A stretch of 64,000 nucleotides of DNA from Candidatus Saccharicenans sp. Lineage in GTDB: Bacteria; Acidobacteriota; Aminicenantia; Aminicenantales; Saccharicenantaceae. Position numbers and translations under genes: made by a program. The first letter of the stretch is position 1; each line of letters begins with the position of its first letter. Below, piece after piece: positions 29,234-39,487 of this stretch. The notes below the pieces were generated by a model that worked only from the letters and a program-made list of their open reading frames with translations, searched no databases and was not told the DNA's origin. Location: the NCBI GenBank assembly GCA_024653215.1, contig JANLFU010000001.1, positions 124,001-188,000 on the forward strand, in the 5' to 3' direction.

Positions 29234-29276
29234 CCGGTTTTCTGCTTTTGAATCTCTGATTGGTACTGTAATCAGT

Positions 29277-29318
29277 AAGGAGGGCAACTCTTCTGCGAGT
29301 TGTTCTCCTTATTTTTTT
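29277..29318 (+). terminator. Intrinsic terminator
   Basis: AAGGAGGGCAACTC-TTCTGC-GAGTTGTTCTCCTT 14-bp stem (2 G-U) followed by ATTTTTTT. Confidence 0.85.
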
Positions 29319-29366
29319 TAAATTCCGGTTTTGACTTGATTCCGAGGGCTGATTTATACTGAGGCC

Positions 29367-30377
29367 ATGAAACCGAGGATAAAATTTTTTTCTGCCATCA
29401 TTTTCCTGTTGATAATTGTCTTGATCTGGACAGCGGCGGCCTGCCGTCGCGGGGACAAGCAGTCGACCGGTTCCGGGACCCGGACTTACAAGGTGGCGGT
29501 CATTCCCAAGGGAACCACCCACGAATTCTGGAAGGCGGTTCATGCCGGGGCGGTCAAGGCCGGCCAGGAGCTGGGAGTGGAAATTTTCTGGAAGGGACCG
29601 CAGAAGGAAGACGACCGGGCCCAGCAGATAACCGTGGTTGAGGATTTTATCAGCCGGCGGGTGGACGGAATCGTCCTGGCCCCGCTGGACGACCGGGCCC
29701 TGATGCGACCGGTGGATGAGGCCATGAGGGAGGGAATCCCGGTGGTCATCATGGATTCCAACCTGCAGGGTGATAACTACATAAGCTTCGTGGCCACCGA
29801 TAACTACCAGGGCGGAGTGCTGGCCGCCCGCCGCCTGGCCGAGGTGCTCGGCGGAAAAGGCAAGATTTTTCTGATCCGCTACCTGGAAGGCTCGGCCAGC
29901 ACCACTTTCCGGGAGCAGGGCTTCCTGGAGACCATAACCAGGGAGTACCCGGGGATTGAACTTCTGGTCAAGGACCAGTTTGCCGGAACCACCACCGAGT
30001 CCGCTTACCAGCTGACCGAAAACCTGCTCAGCCGCTACCCGCAGGTGGAAGGGATATTCGCGCCCAATGAATCCAGCACCTTTGGAGCCCTGCGGGCCCT
30101 GCAGCATTTCGGCCTGGCCGGGAAGGTCAAGCTGGTGGGCTTTGACAGCTCTGTCAAGTTAATTCAGGCCCTGGAGAATAATGAAATCCAGGGACTGGCC
30201 CTTCAGGACCCGATGAAGATGGGTTACCTGGCGGTCAAGGTGCTGCTGGACCACATCCAGGGCCGCCCGGTGGAAAAGAGAATCGACACCGGGGTCACCA
30301 TGGCCACCCCGGAGAACATGAACCGGCCGGAAATCAGGAGCCTGCTGGAACCTGATTTCGCCAGGTATGTCCGCTGA
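29367..30377 (+). CDS. Sugar ABC transporter substrate-binding lipoprotein (RbsB-like)
   Basis: Lipobox-like WTAAACRR; VAVIPKGTTHEFWKAVHAGAVKAGQELGVEI. Confidence 0.9.
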   Translation: MKPRIKFFSAIIFLLIIVLIWTAAACRRGDKQSTGSGTRTYKVAVIPKGTTHEFWKAVHAGAVKAGQELGVEIFWKGPQKEDDRAQQITVVEDFISRRVDGIVLAPLDDRALMRPVDEAMREGIPVVIMDSNLQGDNYISFVATDNYQGGVLAARRLAEVLGGKGKIFLIRYLEGSASTTFREQGFLETITREYPGIELLVKDQFAGTTTESAYQLTENLLSRYPQVEGIFAPNESSTFGALRALQHFGLAGKVKLVGFDSSVKLIQALENNEIQGLALQDPMKMGYLAVKVLLDHIQGRPVEKRIDTGVTMATPENMNRPEIRSLLEPDFARYVR

Positions 30378-31956
30378 AGCCGGTGACGGTACGACGGCTG
30401 AAAAAAACGTTTTGAGGCCAGTTGCTACCATGCCAGAACAACCGCTCCTGAGCTTAACGGGAATAAGCAAGAGTTTCGGGCCCAACCTGGTTCTGGACGC
30501 GGTGGACTTTGAGCTCAAGGCCGGAGAAGTCCAGGCCATCCTGGGAGAGAACGGGGCCGGCAAAAGTACCCTGATCAAAATCCTGAGCGGAGCCTATAAG
30601 CCCGATCGCGGCCGGATGTTTATCTCCGGAGTGGAATACCGTCCGTCCGGGCCACTCGACGGGCGCCGCCAGGGCATAGCCGTTATCTACCAGGAACTCA
30701 ACCTGGCCCCGCACCTGACCGTGGAAGAAAACATCATGCTCGGCCAGGAAGAATCGCGGCTGGGACTGGTTGACCGGAAGAAAAACCTGGAAAAAATTAA
30801 AAAGGTGCTGGAGTTCCTGTGCCACCCGGAAATCTCCCCGACCATTCCGGTCAGGAAATTGTCGGTGGGAGCCCGGCAGGTGGTGGAAATAGCCCGGGCC
30901 CTGGCCAGCCAGGCCCGGATCCTGGTGATGGACGAGCCGACCAGTTCCCTGTCCCAGGAGGATACCCGGCGCCTGTTTGAGATCATCCGGAAGCTCCGGG
31001 CCGAGGGCGTGGGCATAATCTATATCAGCCATTTCCTGGAAGAAGTCCTGGAGATCGCCGACCGCTTTACGGTGCTCCGCGACGGAAAGGTGGTCGGCCA
31101 GGGCCAGATCAAAGAAACCTCGGTGGAAGAACTAATTCAGCTGATGATCGGCCGCAGGATTTCTGAGCTATTCCCGCGGCTGCCGCATCAACCGGGAGAA
31201 GTTATCCTGAGCTGCTCCGGAATAAAGAGCGCCCGCATGAACCGACCGGTTGACCTCGAGCTCCGGCGCGGGGAAATCCTGGGAGTGGCCGGGCTGGTGG
31301 GGGCCGGCCGGACTGAATTCTTGAGAGCCCTGTTCGGACTGGACAGGCTGGAGACGGGGCTGGTGGTGGTATCGGGCCGCAGGTTCCGGCCTTACTTCAC
31401 CTCGGTCAGCATCGGCTGCGGCCTGGGAATGCTGAGTGAAGACCGGCAGGTGGAGGGCCTGGCCGTCAGGATGAACCTGGCCGACAACCTGACCCTGAGC
31501 CGGCTGAAGCCTTATGTGAGCTCCGGATTCCTAAACGGTCGAAAACAGAAGCTGGCCGCTTCCAGCTGGATAGAAAAAATTAATATCAAGGCTCGCTCAC
31601 CGGAACAGAAGGTCTGGACACTTTCGGGCGGGAACCAGCAGAAGGTGGCCCTGGCCAGGTTGCTTCACCAGGAAGCCGAGGTCTTTCTGCTGGATGAACC
31701 CACCCGGGGAATTGATGTCATGAGCAAGGCCCAGATTTACGAGCTGATGGGACGGCTGGCCGCTGATAACAAGGCAGTCATCTTCGTAAGTTCCTACCTT
31801 CCGGAACTTCTCGGCGTGGCCGACCGGATTGCTGTCTTCCACCGCGGGCAGCTGGTGGAAGTCCGCCCGGCGGCCAGCTGGACCGAGGCCAGCCTGATGC
31901 GGGCGGCCATCACCGGGCGGGAAGGCGACCCGGTAATTTCAGGAGAACGACCTTGA
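30367..31956 (+). CDS. Sugar ABC transporter ATP-binding protein (RbsA/MglA-like, two NBDs)
   Basis: LGENGAGKSTLIKILSGAYKPD, LSVGARQVVEIARALASQARILVMDEPTSSLS, LSGGNQQKVALARLLHQEAEVFLLDEPTRGIDV; alternative start at 30430. Confidence 0.93.
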   Translation: MSAEAGDGTTAEKNVLRPVATMPEQPLLSLTGISKSFGPNLVLDAVDFELKAGEVQAILGENGAGKSTLIKILSGAYKPDRGRMFISGVEYRPSGPLDGRRQGIAVIYQELNLAPHLTVEENIMLGQEESRLGLVDRKKNLEKIKKVLEFLCHPEISPTIPVRKLSVGARQVVEIARALASQARILVMDEPTSSLSQEDTRRLFEIIRKLRAEGVGIIYISHFLEEVLEIADRFTVLRDGKVVGQGQIKETSVEELIQLMIGRRISELFPRLPHQPGEVILSCSGIKSARMNRPVDLELRRGEILGVAGLVGAGRTEFLRALFGLDRLETGLVVVSGRRFRPYFTSVSIGCGLGMLSEDRQVEGLAVRMNLADNLTLSRLKPYVSSGFLNGRKQKLAASSWIEKINIKARSPEQKVWTLSGGNQQKVALARLLHQEAEVFLLDEPTRGIDVMSKAQIYELMGRLAADNKAVIFVSSYLPELLGVADRIAVFHRGQLVEVRPAASWTEASLMRAAITGREGDPVISGERP

Positions 31957-32921
31957 AAATTGCAGGCAGCGGTTTGAAGAAAATTGCCGGACTGGCCGGG
32001 CCGTTTGTCGGCCTGATACTGGTCATAACCATCTTCTCCCTGATGCCCGAGGTCTCGGACCGGTTCCTGAACCTGGCCAACATCAAGAGCGTGGCCACCC
32101 AGTCGGTTATCGTGGCCCTGTGCGCCCTGGGCATGACCCTGATAATCGTCAGCGGCGGGATTGACCTTTCGGCGGCATCCAACCTGGCCCTGAGCTGTGT
32201 CCTGGTGGCTTATGCCATTAACCTGGGAGTGCCACCGCTGCTGGCCGCCCTGGTCGGGGTGGCGGCCGGGGGCACCATCGGCTTTCTGAACGGTTTCCTG
32301 ATCACCAGGCTGCGGCTGGTGCCGTTCATCGTCACCCTGGGCATGATGGGCATTGCCCGCGGCCTGGCCAAGTGGGTGGCCAGGAACCAGAAAATAGATG
32401 CCCCGCTGAGCTGGCTCAACGAGCTCATGGTCAGGACCCCGAAACCTTCCTGGCTGCTGGTTTCGCCCGGGATCTGGTTGATGGTCCTGTTTTCCCTGGT
32501 CATGGCCGTGCTGTTGAGAAAGACGGTCTTCGGCCGGCATGCTTTTGCCGTTGGCTCCAACGAGCTCACCGCCAGGCTGTGCGGGGTCAGGACCGACCGG
32601 GTTAAGGTCTCCGTCTATACCATCTCCGGACTCCTCTGCGGGCTGGCCGGGGTGATGGAGTTTTCCCGGCTGACCGTGGGCGACCCGACGGTGGCCATGG
32701 GCCTGGAGCTGGACATAATCGCCGCTGTGGTCATAGGCGGGGGGAGCCTCAGCGGCGGCGAGGGCAGCATCCTGGGCACCCTGGTCGGGGTCTTTATCAT
32801 GGCTTTTCTCCGGAATGGCTGCACCATGATGGGCTGGCCCAACTATTTCCAGGAAATAATCATCGGGGCCATCATCATTGCCGCGGTGACCCTTGACCGG
32901 CTGCGCCACCGCCAGGAATAA
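31953..32921 (+). CDS. Sugar ABC transporter permease (RbsC-like)
   Basis: VSGGIDLSAASNLALSCVLVAYAI, FGRHAFAVGSNELTARLCGV; TTG start overlapping the upstream stop. Confidence 0.92.
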   Translation: MKIAGSGLKKIAGLAGPFVGLILVITIFSLMPEVSDRFLNLANIKSVATQSVIVALCALGMTLIIVSGGIDLSAASNLALSCVLVAYAINLGVPPLLAALVGVAAGGTIGFLNGFLITRLRLVPFIVTLGMMGIARGLAKWVARNQKIDAPLSWLNELMVRTPKPSWLLVSPGIWLMVLFSLVMAVLLRKTVFGRHAFAVGSNELTARLCGVRTDRVKVSVYTISGLLCGLAGVMEFSRLTVGDPTVAMGLELDIIAAVVIGGGSLSGGEGSILGTLVGVFIMAFLRNGCTMMGWPNYFQEIIIGAIIIAAVTLDRLRHRQE

Positions 32922-32999
32922 TCTTTCCAAGGATTTTCTTTCCGGTTTGTCTAATATTGATGAACCATGAGAAAGAAATTTCAGCCAGGAGGAAATAAA

Positions 33000-33524
33000 A
33001 TGAGAAACAAATTGTTACCGGTTCTTTTGATGGTTGTCTTTGCCGGCTCGCTGCTGGCGGCCAGCCTCAATGCCCAGCCCATGTTCGGCCAGAGGATGAT
33101 GGGAGGCGGCAGGGGCGCCGGTTACCAGCTCTTAAAAGATGCCCTCCAGCTCACCCCCGAGCAGGAGAAGAAGCTGGAAGAATTCCGGAAAGCCCGCCTG
33201 GAAGAGGCCAGGGTCCACCAGGAAAAGATGGCCAAGCTTCGTGACGAGTTCAGGAAGCTCATGGAAGACCCGAAGGCCGACGAAAAAAAGGTAAACAGCT
33301 TGATTGACGAAATGTCCAAGCTCAGGGCCGAGCGGATGAAGGCCATGTTCAGAAACAGGAAAGAATGGGAAAAGATCCTGACCCCGGAGCAGCTTAAGAA
33401 ACTGGAAGAATACAGAAAGGACTTCCGGCTGCGCCGGGAGCTGCTGATGGGGCCGAGGGGCAGGATGGGTGGTGGGGCCATGAGGCTGATGCGCCACAGA
33501 ATGCCCATGGGCTGGTGGTGGTAA
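33000..33524 (+). CDS. Spy/CpxP-like periplasmic protein (LTxxQ-type helical)
   Basis: Signal peptide; LTPEQEKKLEEFRKARLEEA and LTPEQLKKLEEYRKDF. Confidence 0.7.
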   Translation: MRNKLLPVLLMVVFAGSLLAASLNAQPMFGQRMMGGGRGAGYQLLKDALQLTPEQEKKLEEFRKARLEEARVHQEKMAKLRDEFRKLMEDPKADEKKVNSLIDEMSKLRAERMKAMFRNRKEWEKILTPEQLKKLEEYRKDFRLRRELLMGPRGRMGGGAMRLMRHRMPMGWWW

Positions 33525-33559
33525 CAGGCCGGCCTGTTCGATTTTTTGCAACCAGAATG

Positions 33560-33592
33560 GGGCTGCCGGAAACGGCAGCCCTTCTTATTTTG
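33560..33592 (+). terminator. Intrinsic terminator
   Basis: GGGCTGCCG-GAAA-CGGCAGCCC followed by TTCTTATTTT. Confidence 0.85.
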
Positions 33593-33943
33593 TGCATGAC
33601 TTAAGTGACAATCGCGTCTTTTAAGAAACTTTGCCCCGGGCTCAGTTTCATAATGAGGGATAATCTCACCTTTTCGCCCGGCCGTCCTGAAAATCGTTCA
33701 CGGGTTATGGAGATGAATTGAACTGAATTTAAGATTTAAGGGATGGGCCGGTAATATATTTTCTTCAATCTATACCGTGCTGGGCTTTCCTTTAAGTCTT
33801 GAGTATTTTTTTTTCGTTCCGTATGGCCACAGTCCAAACGGGATGCTGAGGGCGCATTCTCCCCAACGAATTTTTCTGTCCTGTTTTATGGACAGCACAG
33901 GGCAAATCGGGACATTTTACCTTTCCGTCCCCCATATTAGGGC

Positions 33944-33959
33944 TGGCACGATTATTGCA
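33944..33959 (+). promoter_or_regulatory. Sigma-54 (RpoN) -24/-12 promoter
   Basis: TGGCACG-ATTA-TTGCA matches TGGCACGNNNNTTGCW; 26 bp before the ATG at 33986. Confidence 0.85.
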
Positions 33960-33985
33960 CTTTAAGGGGGTGAAAGGAGAAGAAG

Positions 33986-36073
33986 ATGAGAAAAGAAGCC
34001 TTAATCGGGATGGTGGTCCTGGGTCTTTTCTTCTTCTCGGACCTGGCTGTGGCCGATGAGTCTTATTATTCCGGTTCCTTTGCCCGGCTGACTTACGTTC
34101 AGGGTGATGTCCGGGTCGACAGGGGACAGGAGCTGGGAATCGAGTCCGGCGAGGTCAATTTCGTCCTGACTGCCGGCGATAAATTGATGACCGAAGACGG
34201 CCTGGTTGAAGTCAATTTCGGGCGCAATAACTATCTCCGGGCGGATAGATATTCAGTGGTGGAAATGGTCAGGCTGCCCGAATCGGGTTATGAGGACATA
34301 TCACTTCACCTGTACCGTGGCAGGTTCTACCTGAGGGTCAGTGCCCTCAGCAGGGAAAAGGGCTTCGGACTTCATACTCCAGACGCTTCCTTTTATGTTT
34401 TGGCCGAAGGCCTTTACCGCTTCGAGGTGGATGAAGAAGGACGGACCGAAGCCGCGGTCGTCGAAGGGGAGCTGGAAGTTGCCGGGCAGGAGGATTCGCT
34501 TGTTCTTGACCGGGGCGAGTCGGTGGTGGCAGAAGAAGGTTACCTCCGGGACTCCGGTCGTGTCCGTTTTCCCGACGATGATTTTGAGCGCTGGAACAAC
34601 CGGCGGGAAGAGCTCCTGGCCAGGGCCAGTTATGACAGCGGCTCCTACCTTCCCGAAGAAATAAGAGAATACGAACCAGAGCTGGCCGCCTACGGCCGCT
34701 GGGTCTATGAACGTCCCTATGGTTACGTCTGGGTTCCGGTGGTCACCTATGTTGACTGGCGGCCCTATTTTTACGGGCGCTGGGTCTGGTACCCGAGGAT
34801 CGGCTGGACCTGGATTTCGGCTGAACCCTGGGGCTGGGCGGTCTATCACTACGGCCGCTGGCACTGGCGGCTCGGCCTCGGCTGGTACTGGATTCCGACA
34901 GTGCACTGGGGTCCGGCCTGGGTTCACTGGTACTGGGATTCTACAATCGTTGCCTGGTGTCCGCTGAGTTACTGGAACCGGCCGGTGGTAATCATTAATA
35001 ATCATTTCTACGATCGCTATCATGACTCCTATGTCCCGGTGAATTCCCGCGCCCTGGTGATGGTCAGAAAACATGAGCTCCAGGCTCCCCACCATTCCAG
35101 GGGCCTGATCAGGCCCGAAGCCCTCAGGGGTGTGGAAAGAATCAGGCTCGAAGCGCGGCAGCCGCAGATCAGGCCGGTGGTCAGCAATGCCCTGCGCTCG
35201 CCGGGTCTGAAGACCGGGTCTTCCATGGTCGTGGAACGCAATCCTTCCGGCCTGAAACGGTTGTCCGGTTCACAGCTCAGGTCGGGAGAACAGCCCCGTT
35301 CGAGCGGCAGGTTGTCGGGCGGAGTGTCTTCTGGCCAATTGCGGCGGACGGCTTCGGCCGATGAACAGCAGCCAGATAAGGCCAGGTCCATCAGGCAGTT
35401 TGCCCCGTCGTCCGGCTCAGATTCAAACAGTTCCCGGGTGAGCCCGGACCGGGCCCGGCCCGGTGTTTCCGCTGGAAGTCTGCGCCCAAGAGCCGGTGAG
35501 GATGAAGGTTCTTCCAGGCTGAGGATTGATACTAACCGCTCGCGCCTGGTAAGAGAACAGGAGCCTTCCCGCCAGGGCCAGCCTGACCAGGGTTACAGGT
35601 TGAGGACCGCGCCCGAGCGCGAGCCCTCAGGACTCAGGGATAATGGGTCGCAATTGCGCCGTCCGGCCGAACGGGACAACGGGGTTGGGGTTATAAAGGA
35701 GAGGCCGGCCGCGCCTGTCCGGCAGGAGAATAAGAATCAATCCAGTGTTAGAGAAAGAAGCAGCCGGGTCAGCTCCTCAAGCTTTTCCTACAGGCCGGCC
35801 GAGCCGGAACGAAACCCCGGACAGCTCTCTTCCACCATCAGGAGTCCCAGAATCAGGGAGAGCAATCAGGGCCAGGAGAGGAGATCATCCTATAACCTGC
35901 CTTCGCTATCCAGACCCTACGGCCAGTCTTCTGTCCGGGATAACAGCAGGGGCCAGGAGCGCCCGGCAGCGATATCCACGCCTCAGAGGGCGCAGTCCCG
36001 CCCTGCTGAAAGCCAATCCTCTTCCAGCTCCAGCTCCCGCTCCGGGCAGTCCATCAGGAAAAAGAACGGCTGA
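33986..36073 (+). CDS. FecR-domain/DUF6600-like Trp/Tyr-rich secreted protein with long disordered Ser/Arg-rich C-terminus
   Basis: Signal peptide; FecR-like VNFVLTAGDKLMTEDG; YGYVWVPVVTYVDWRPYFYGRWVWYPRIGWTWISAEPWGWAVYHYGRW. Confidence 0.8.
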   Translation: MRKEALIGMVVLGLFFFSDLAVADESYYSGSFARLTYVQGDVRVDRGQELGIESGEVNFVLTAGDKLMTEDGLVEVNFGRNNYLRADRYSVVEMVRLPESGYEDISLHLYRGRFYLRVSALSREKGFGLHTPDASFYVLAEGLYRFEVDEEGRTEAAVVEGELEVAGQEDSLVLDRGESVVAEEGYLRDSGRVRFPDDDFERWNNRREELLARASYDSGSYLPEEIREYEPELAAYGRWVYERPYGYVWVPVVTYVDWRPYFYGRWVWYPRIGWTWISAEPWGWAVYHYGRWHWRLGLGWYWIPTVHWGPAWVHWYWDSTIVAWCPLSYWNRPVVIINNHFYDRYHDSYVPVNSRALVMVRKHELQAPHHSRGLIRPEALRGVERIRLEARQPQIRPVVSNALRSPGLKTGSSMVVERNPSGLKRLSGSQLRSGEQPRSSGRLSGGVSSGQLRRTASADEQQPDKARSIRQFAPSSGSDSNSSRVSPDRARPGVSAGSLRPRAGEDEGSSRLRIDTNRSRLVREQEPSRQGQPDQGYRLRTAPEREPSGLRDNGSQLRRPAERDNGVGVIKERPAAPVRQENKNQSSVRERSSRVSSSSFSYRPAEPERNPGQLSSTIRSPRIRESNQGQERRSSYNLPSLSRPYGQSSVRDNSRGQERPAAISTPQRAQSRPAESQSSSSSSSRSGQSIRKKNG

Positions 36074-36210
36074 GCTCCGGCCGGAAATTTTTTCTTTACT
36101 TTTATCAAAATCAGTGGTATAAAGATTCCTTCCTGTTTCCGCTCCGGCGGACGGGCAGAAGAACACCAATAGGCTTTTAAGTCTGAGATAAAGAAATGGA
36201 GGTATAGGAG

Positions 36211-36927
36211 ATGGCTTTCCGGAAAAATGGACTTCTGTCATTCATGGTTACCGTCAGCGTGATAATGATCGCTTCGGCAGTGGCGTTCGGCCAGCCGGCC
36301 CAGCCCCAGACCAAGGATTACGAGGGCGTGGTTAAGGCGGCTGTTGGACATTATCTTTATATTCCCCAGGCCCAGGGACTTGACATTTTCGTGGCTGGCA
36401 CCATCCAGGGCGGCCTGGAAAACCTGGTGGGCAAGGAAGTCAGGGTCAAGGCTAGCCCCATTGCTGACAAACCCAACCTGATCCTGGCCGAGTCGATCGA
36501 GATCAAGGAAGGCACGATGTACACCAGCGTTTATACCCGGTCGGCCGAGCCCGATTATGCCGGCTACATTAGTCCGGGTGTCCGCGAGGGATACGTAGCC
36601 CTGAATGTTACCAATATCAACAAGCCTGAAGAATGGGAAGGCAAGGCTAAGGTAAAAGTTTACGGGAAGCTCCAGACTTCCAAAGTCAAAGAAGGTGGCC
36701 AGGAAAAAGAAGTTACCCACATTGTCCTGACCGACAGGAAAGGAAAAGAGATTGGCCGCATCATCGTCAACGGTATGTCCGAATACGCCAATTTCTACCT
36801 GAAGAAGCTCAGGCTGTTCGACAGGTTCTGGTTCTACCTGGATGTCACCGGCCAGGTGGATAAGAGAGTCAGGGCCAGGACCAGGGAGCTCTTTTCCGGT
36901 AACGTGGTTTTCTGCGGGCTCTATTAA
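36211..36927 (+). CDS. Secreted protein of unknown function
   Basis: Signal peptide (SVIMIASAVAFG); RBS GGAGGTATAGGAG; followed by a terminator. Confidence 0.75.
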   Translation: MAFRKNGLLSFMVTVSVIMIASAVAFGQPAQPQTKDYEGVVKAAVGHYLYIPQAQGLDIFVAGTIQGGLENLVGKEVRVKASPIADKPNLILAESIEIKEGTMYTSVYTRSAEPDYAGYISPGVREGYVALNVTNINKPEEWEGKAKVKVYGKLQTSKVKEGGQEKEVTHIVLTDRKGKEIGRIIVNGMSEYANFYLKKLRLFDRFWFYLDVTGQVDKRVRARTRELFSGNVVFCGLY

Positions 36928-36959
36928 GCTATTGTAAGAACTGAGATAGATAGAGGAGA

Positions 36960-36986
36960 GGGGAGCCTCAGGCTCCCCTTTTTTAT
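36960..36986 (+). terminator. Intrinsic terminator
   Basis: GGGGAGCC-TCA-GGCTCCCC followed by TTTTTTATTTT. Confidence 0.85.
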
Positions 36987-37014
36987 TTTAAATTTTTTAA
37001 TAAGCGGGATTCCT

Positions 37015-38679
37015 TCAGATTTTCCTGGTTATTTCACCCAGCCTGAAGATGGTTTCCACCGGCTGGCCCCTGAACCTTAAGGACATGACTGAGCGGCCCC
37101 TTTCTTTAAGGGCGGCTAAATCGGCCAGGGCCTGGGCCTGGAAAAGCTGCCGGAAAGAAGTGGCCAGTGCGGGGGAACCTGGCAGCGAAGGAATGGTCAG
37201 GTCGGTCGGGTCATCGTCGACCAGGCCAAGAAATCTACCCAGGCCGCCATCTCCCTTGAAGAGCTGGCCGGTGGAGTGAAGGTAGGCCGGTCCGTAGTTC
37301 CAGACACAGGGCAGGTGGAATTTTTCTGAGAGCTGCCGGGCCAGGTTGTCCAGGGCCACGTCCAGGTTGTCGTTCGGGGCCAGGAAGCAGAGCAGGGCCA
37401 GGTACCCGGGCCGGCTCTGGTTGTCTTCGAAAAATGACTTGAGCTGCCTGGCCAAATCAGCTTCGTCATCAGACAGCAGGTTACCCTCGGCTGAAATCAA
37501 AGTTCCGGTAGACAGCAGCTCCCTGGTCTTTTTCTTGGTAAGCTCCACGTCGGGCTGGTCAAAGGGGTTCAGTTCCAGGAAATGGCCAGAAACGACGGTG
37601 GCCAGCTCCCAGAGATAGAGATGGGCGGCCAGCTCTTCCGGGGCGAAAGAGAGGTGGATGATGGGCCGGCCAGATTGTTTCAGCTTTTCCAGCCTGTCCT
37701 GCCAGAAAAGGTCAGGCCGGGACTCAAGCTCGTAAAAAACGAACAGCCTGTTCTGGCCGTAGCTTTCTTCCGATACCGGCAGGTTTTCCAGGACCGGCAG
37801 GATACCCTTTCCATCCTTGCCGGTGCTTTCCGCTATGAGCTGCTCCAGCCAGCGTCCGAGGCTTCTTAATGGTGAAGGAAGGAGCAGGGTGAGTTTATCC
37901 CGACCGGCTCCGGCCAGGACTCCGAGGATGCTCCCCAGAAGCAGCCCTGGATGAAGCGAGTCTTTTCTATTTAGCAGGCGAAAGCTCTCAGCGGCCGGTT
38001 CCAGGAATTTCTTCAGGTCCAGGCCGAGCAGGGCGGCCGGAAAGAGGCCGAAAGGAGACAGGGCCGAGAAACGCCCGCCAACGTCGGGGAATCCGTTAAT
38101 GGTCAGGCCGAAGCCCAGCTCAACGGCCAGTTTTTCCAGCGGAGTTCCGGGGTCGGTTATGGCCACAAAATTCCTGGCGGCTTCCGGCCCGCGAATTTCC
38201 TGCTCACGGTGGTAGAAAAAATTCAGCAGGCTCAGGGTCTCGGTCGTGGTTCCGCTCTTGGACGATACCAGGAACAACGGCCTGGTGCCTGTCTCAGCTG
38301 TCAGGCGGGCGGCAGCTTCGACGGCAACCGGAGAGGTGGTATCCAGCATCAGCAACCGTGGACAGCCCGGGACGGGGCCGATGATTTTGCTTATGGCCTC
38401 GGGAGCCAGGCTGGAGCCGCCCATGCCCAGCAGTACCAGCAGGTTGGTTCCAGCTTCCCGGATTTTTTCTGCCTGGCGCTGGTAATCCCGGAGCAGGGGC
38501 GCCATCCTGAGCGGGCTGTCCAGCCAGCCCAGCCGGCTGGATATTTCCAGGTCCTGCTCTTTCCAGAGGGTGTGGTCTTTTCTGAGAAGTCGTCCGGAAA
38601 AATCAATTCTCCGCAGCTCGTCCTGAGCCGACTGCAGTTCTTTTTGCCAGCGGTCGAGATTGTAGGTTGTTAACTTCAT
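37015..38679 (-). CDS. pgi: Glucose-6-phosphate isomerase
   Basis: LLVLLGMGGSSLAPEAISKIIG, FLVSSKSGTTTETLSLLNFF, NPFDQPDVELTKKKTRELL; start at MKLTTYNLDRW. Confidence 0.85.
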   Translation of the reverse strand: MKLTTYNLDRWQKELQSAQDELRRIDFSGRLLRKDHTLWKEQDLEISSRLGWLDSPLRMAPLLRDYQRQAEKIREAGTNLLVLLGMGGSSLAPEAISKIIGPVPGCPRLLMLDTTSPVAVEAAARLTAETGTRPLFLVSSKSGTTTETLSLLNFFYHREQEIRGPEAARNFVAITDPGTPLEKLAVELGFGLTINGFPDVGGRFSALSPFGLFPAALLGLDLKKFLEPAAESFRLLNRKDSLHPGLLLGSILGVLAGAGRDKLTLLLPSPLRSLGRWLEQLIAESTGKDGKGILPVLENLPVSEESYGQNRLFVFYELESRPDLFWQDRLEKLKQSGRPIIHLSFAPEELAAHLYLWELATVVSGHFLELNPFDQPDVELTKKKTRELLSTGTLISAEGNLLSDDEADLARQLKSFFEDNQSRPGYLALLCFLAPNDNLDVALDNLARQLSEKFHLPCVWNYGPAYLHSTGQLFKGDGGLGRFLGLVDDDPTDLTIPSLPGSPALATSFRQLFQAQALADLAALKERGRSVMSLRFRGQPVETIFRLGEITRKI

Positions 38680-38795
38680 GCTGTTAATTATACTACACAA
38701 CCCCGCGGGGAAAGGCAGCAAAAGTGCTTGATTTTTGCGGGCCAAAATTATATTTAATCAACCGGATATTCAATTCAAGGAGAACAGGAAAAACC

Positions 38796-39212
38796 ATGTC
38801 CAGGAAAATCTTGTTGATAGTGCTGTCCGTGCTGCTCGTGGCCTTCACCACGGCCCTGGTAGCCCAGGAAAAGCCAACGGTCAAACCCGAGAACCTGGTG
38901 GGAAGCTGGGAGCTGACTGTCGAGGCCGGGGAGATGGTCATCACCCTGAAGTTGACCCTGGCCCTGGAGAACGGGGTCCTGTCCGGGAAAATCTCGGACT
39001 CCTACGGCACTTTTTCTGACGTGCCGGTGACCGACCTTAAAGTTGAAAACAACAGCCTTAGCTTCAACCTGACCGTGCCTTCACCCCCGGATGGCCTGAC
39101 CCGGACCTGGACCTTTGAGCTCCAGGTCGGCGGAGAAGAGCTTGGCGGTATTGTCTACAATAACGACATCCAGGTCTCGGTGCCGGTCAGGGGCAGAAAG
39201 ATTCAGCAGTAA
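38796..39212 (+). CDS. Small secreted beta-rich protein of unknown function
   Basis: Signal peptide ending TTALVAQ; ENLVGSWELTVEAGEMVITLKL. Confidence 0.7.
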   Translation: MSRKILLIVLSVLLVAFTTALVAQEKPTVKPENLVGSWELTVEAGEMVITLKLTLALENGVLSGKISDSYGTFSDVPVTDLKVENNSLSFNLTVPSPPDGLTRTWTFELQVGGEELGGIVYNNDIQVSVPVRGRKIQQ

Positions 39213-39487
39213 TTCCAGCCCTGGCTGTGGCTTTTTCCCGGGGATCGGCGCTGGTTGAGAGAGTGGGTTTTTTCCCTGGCTTGAGGGCCGAGGAGCTAAG
39301 CCTCAATTAATTTATTAAATTTTGCCGGGACTGTTTTGGTAAAAAAGCCAGTTTAGCAGAGTTGGTGATTATTTAAGGCTGGAAGCCCGACCGCCAGGTT
39401 TTCTAATCGGCCCCGGGCCAGAAAACAGGGGTGAACCTTTCTGAATAAGAAGGCCCCTGGGGACCTTTTATCTTTTATTCCCGGCTC

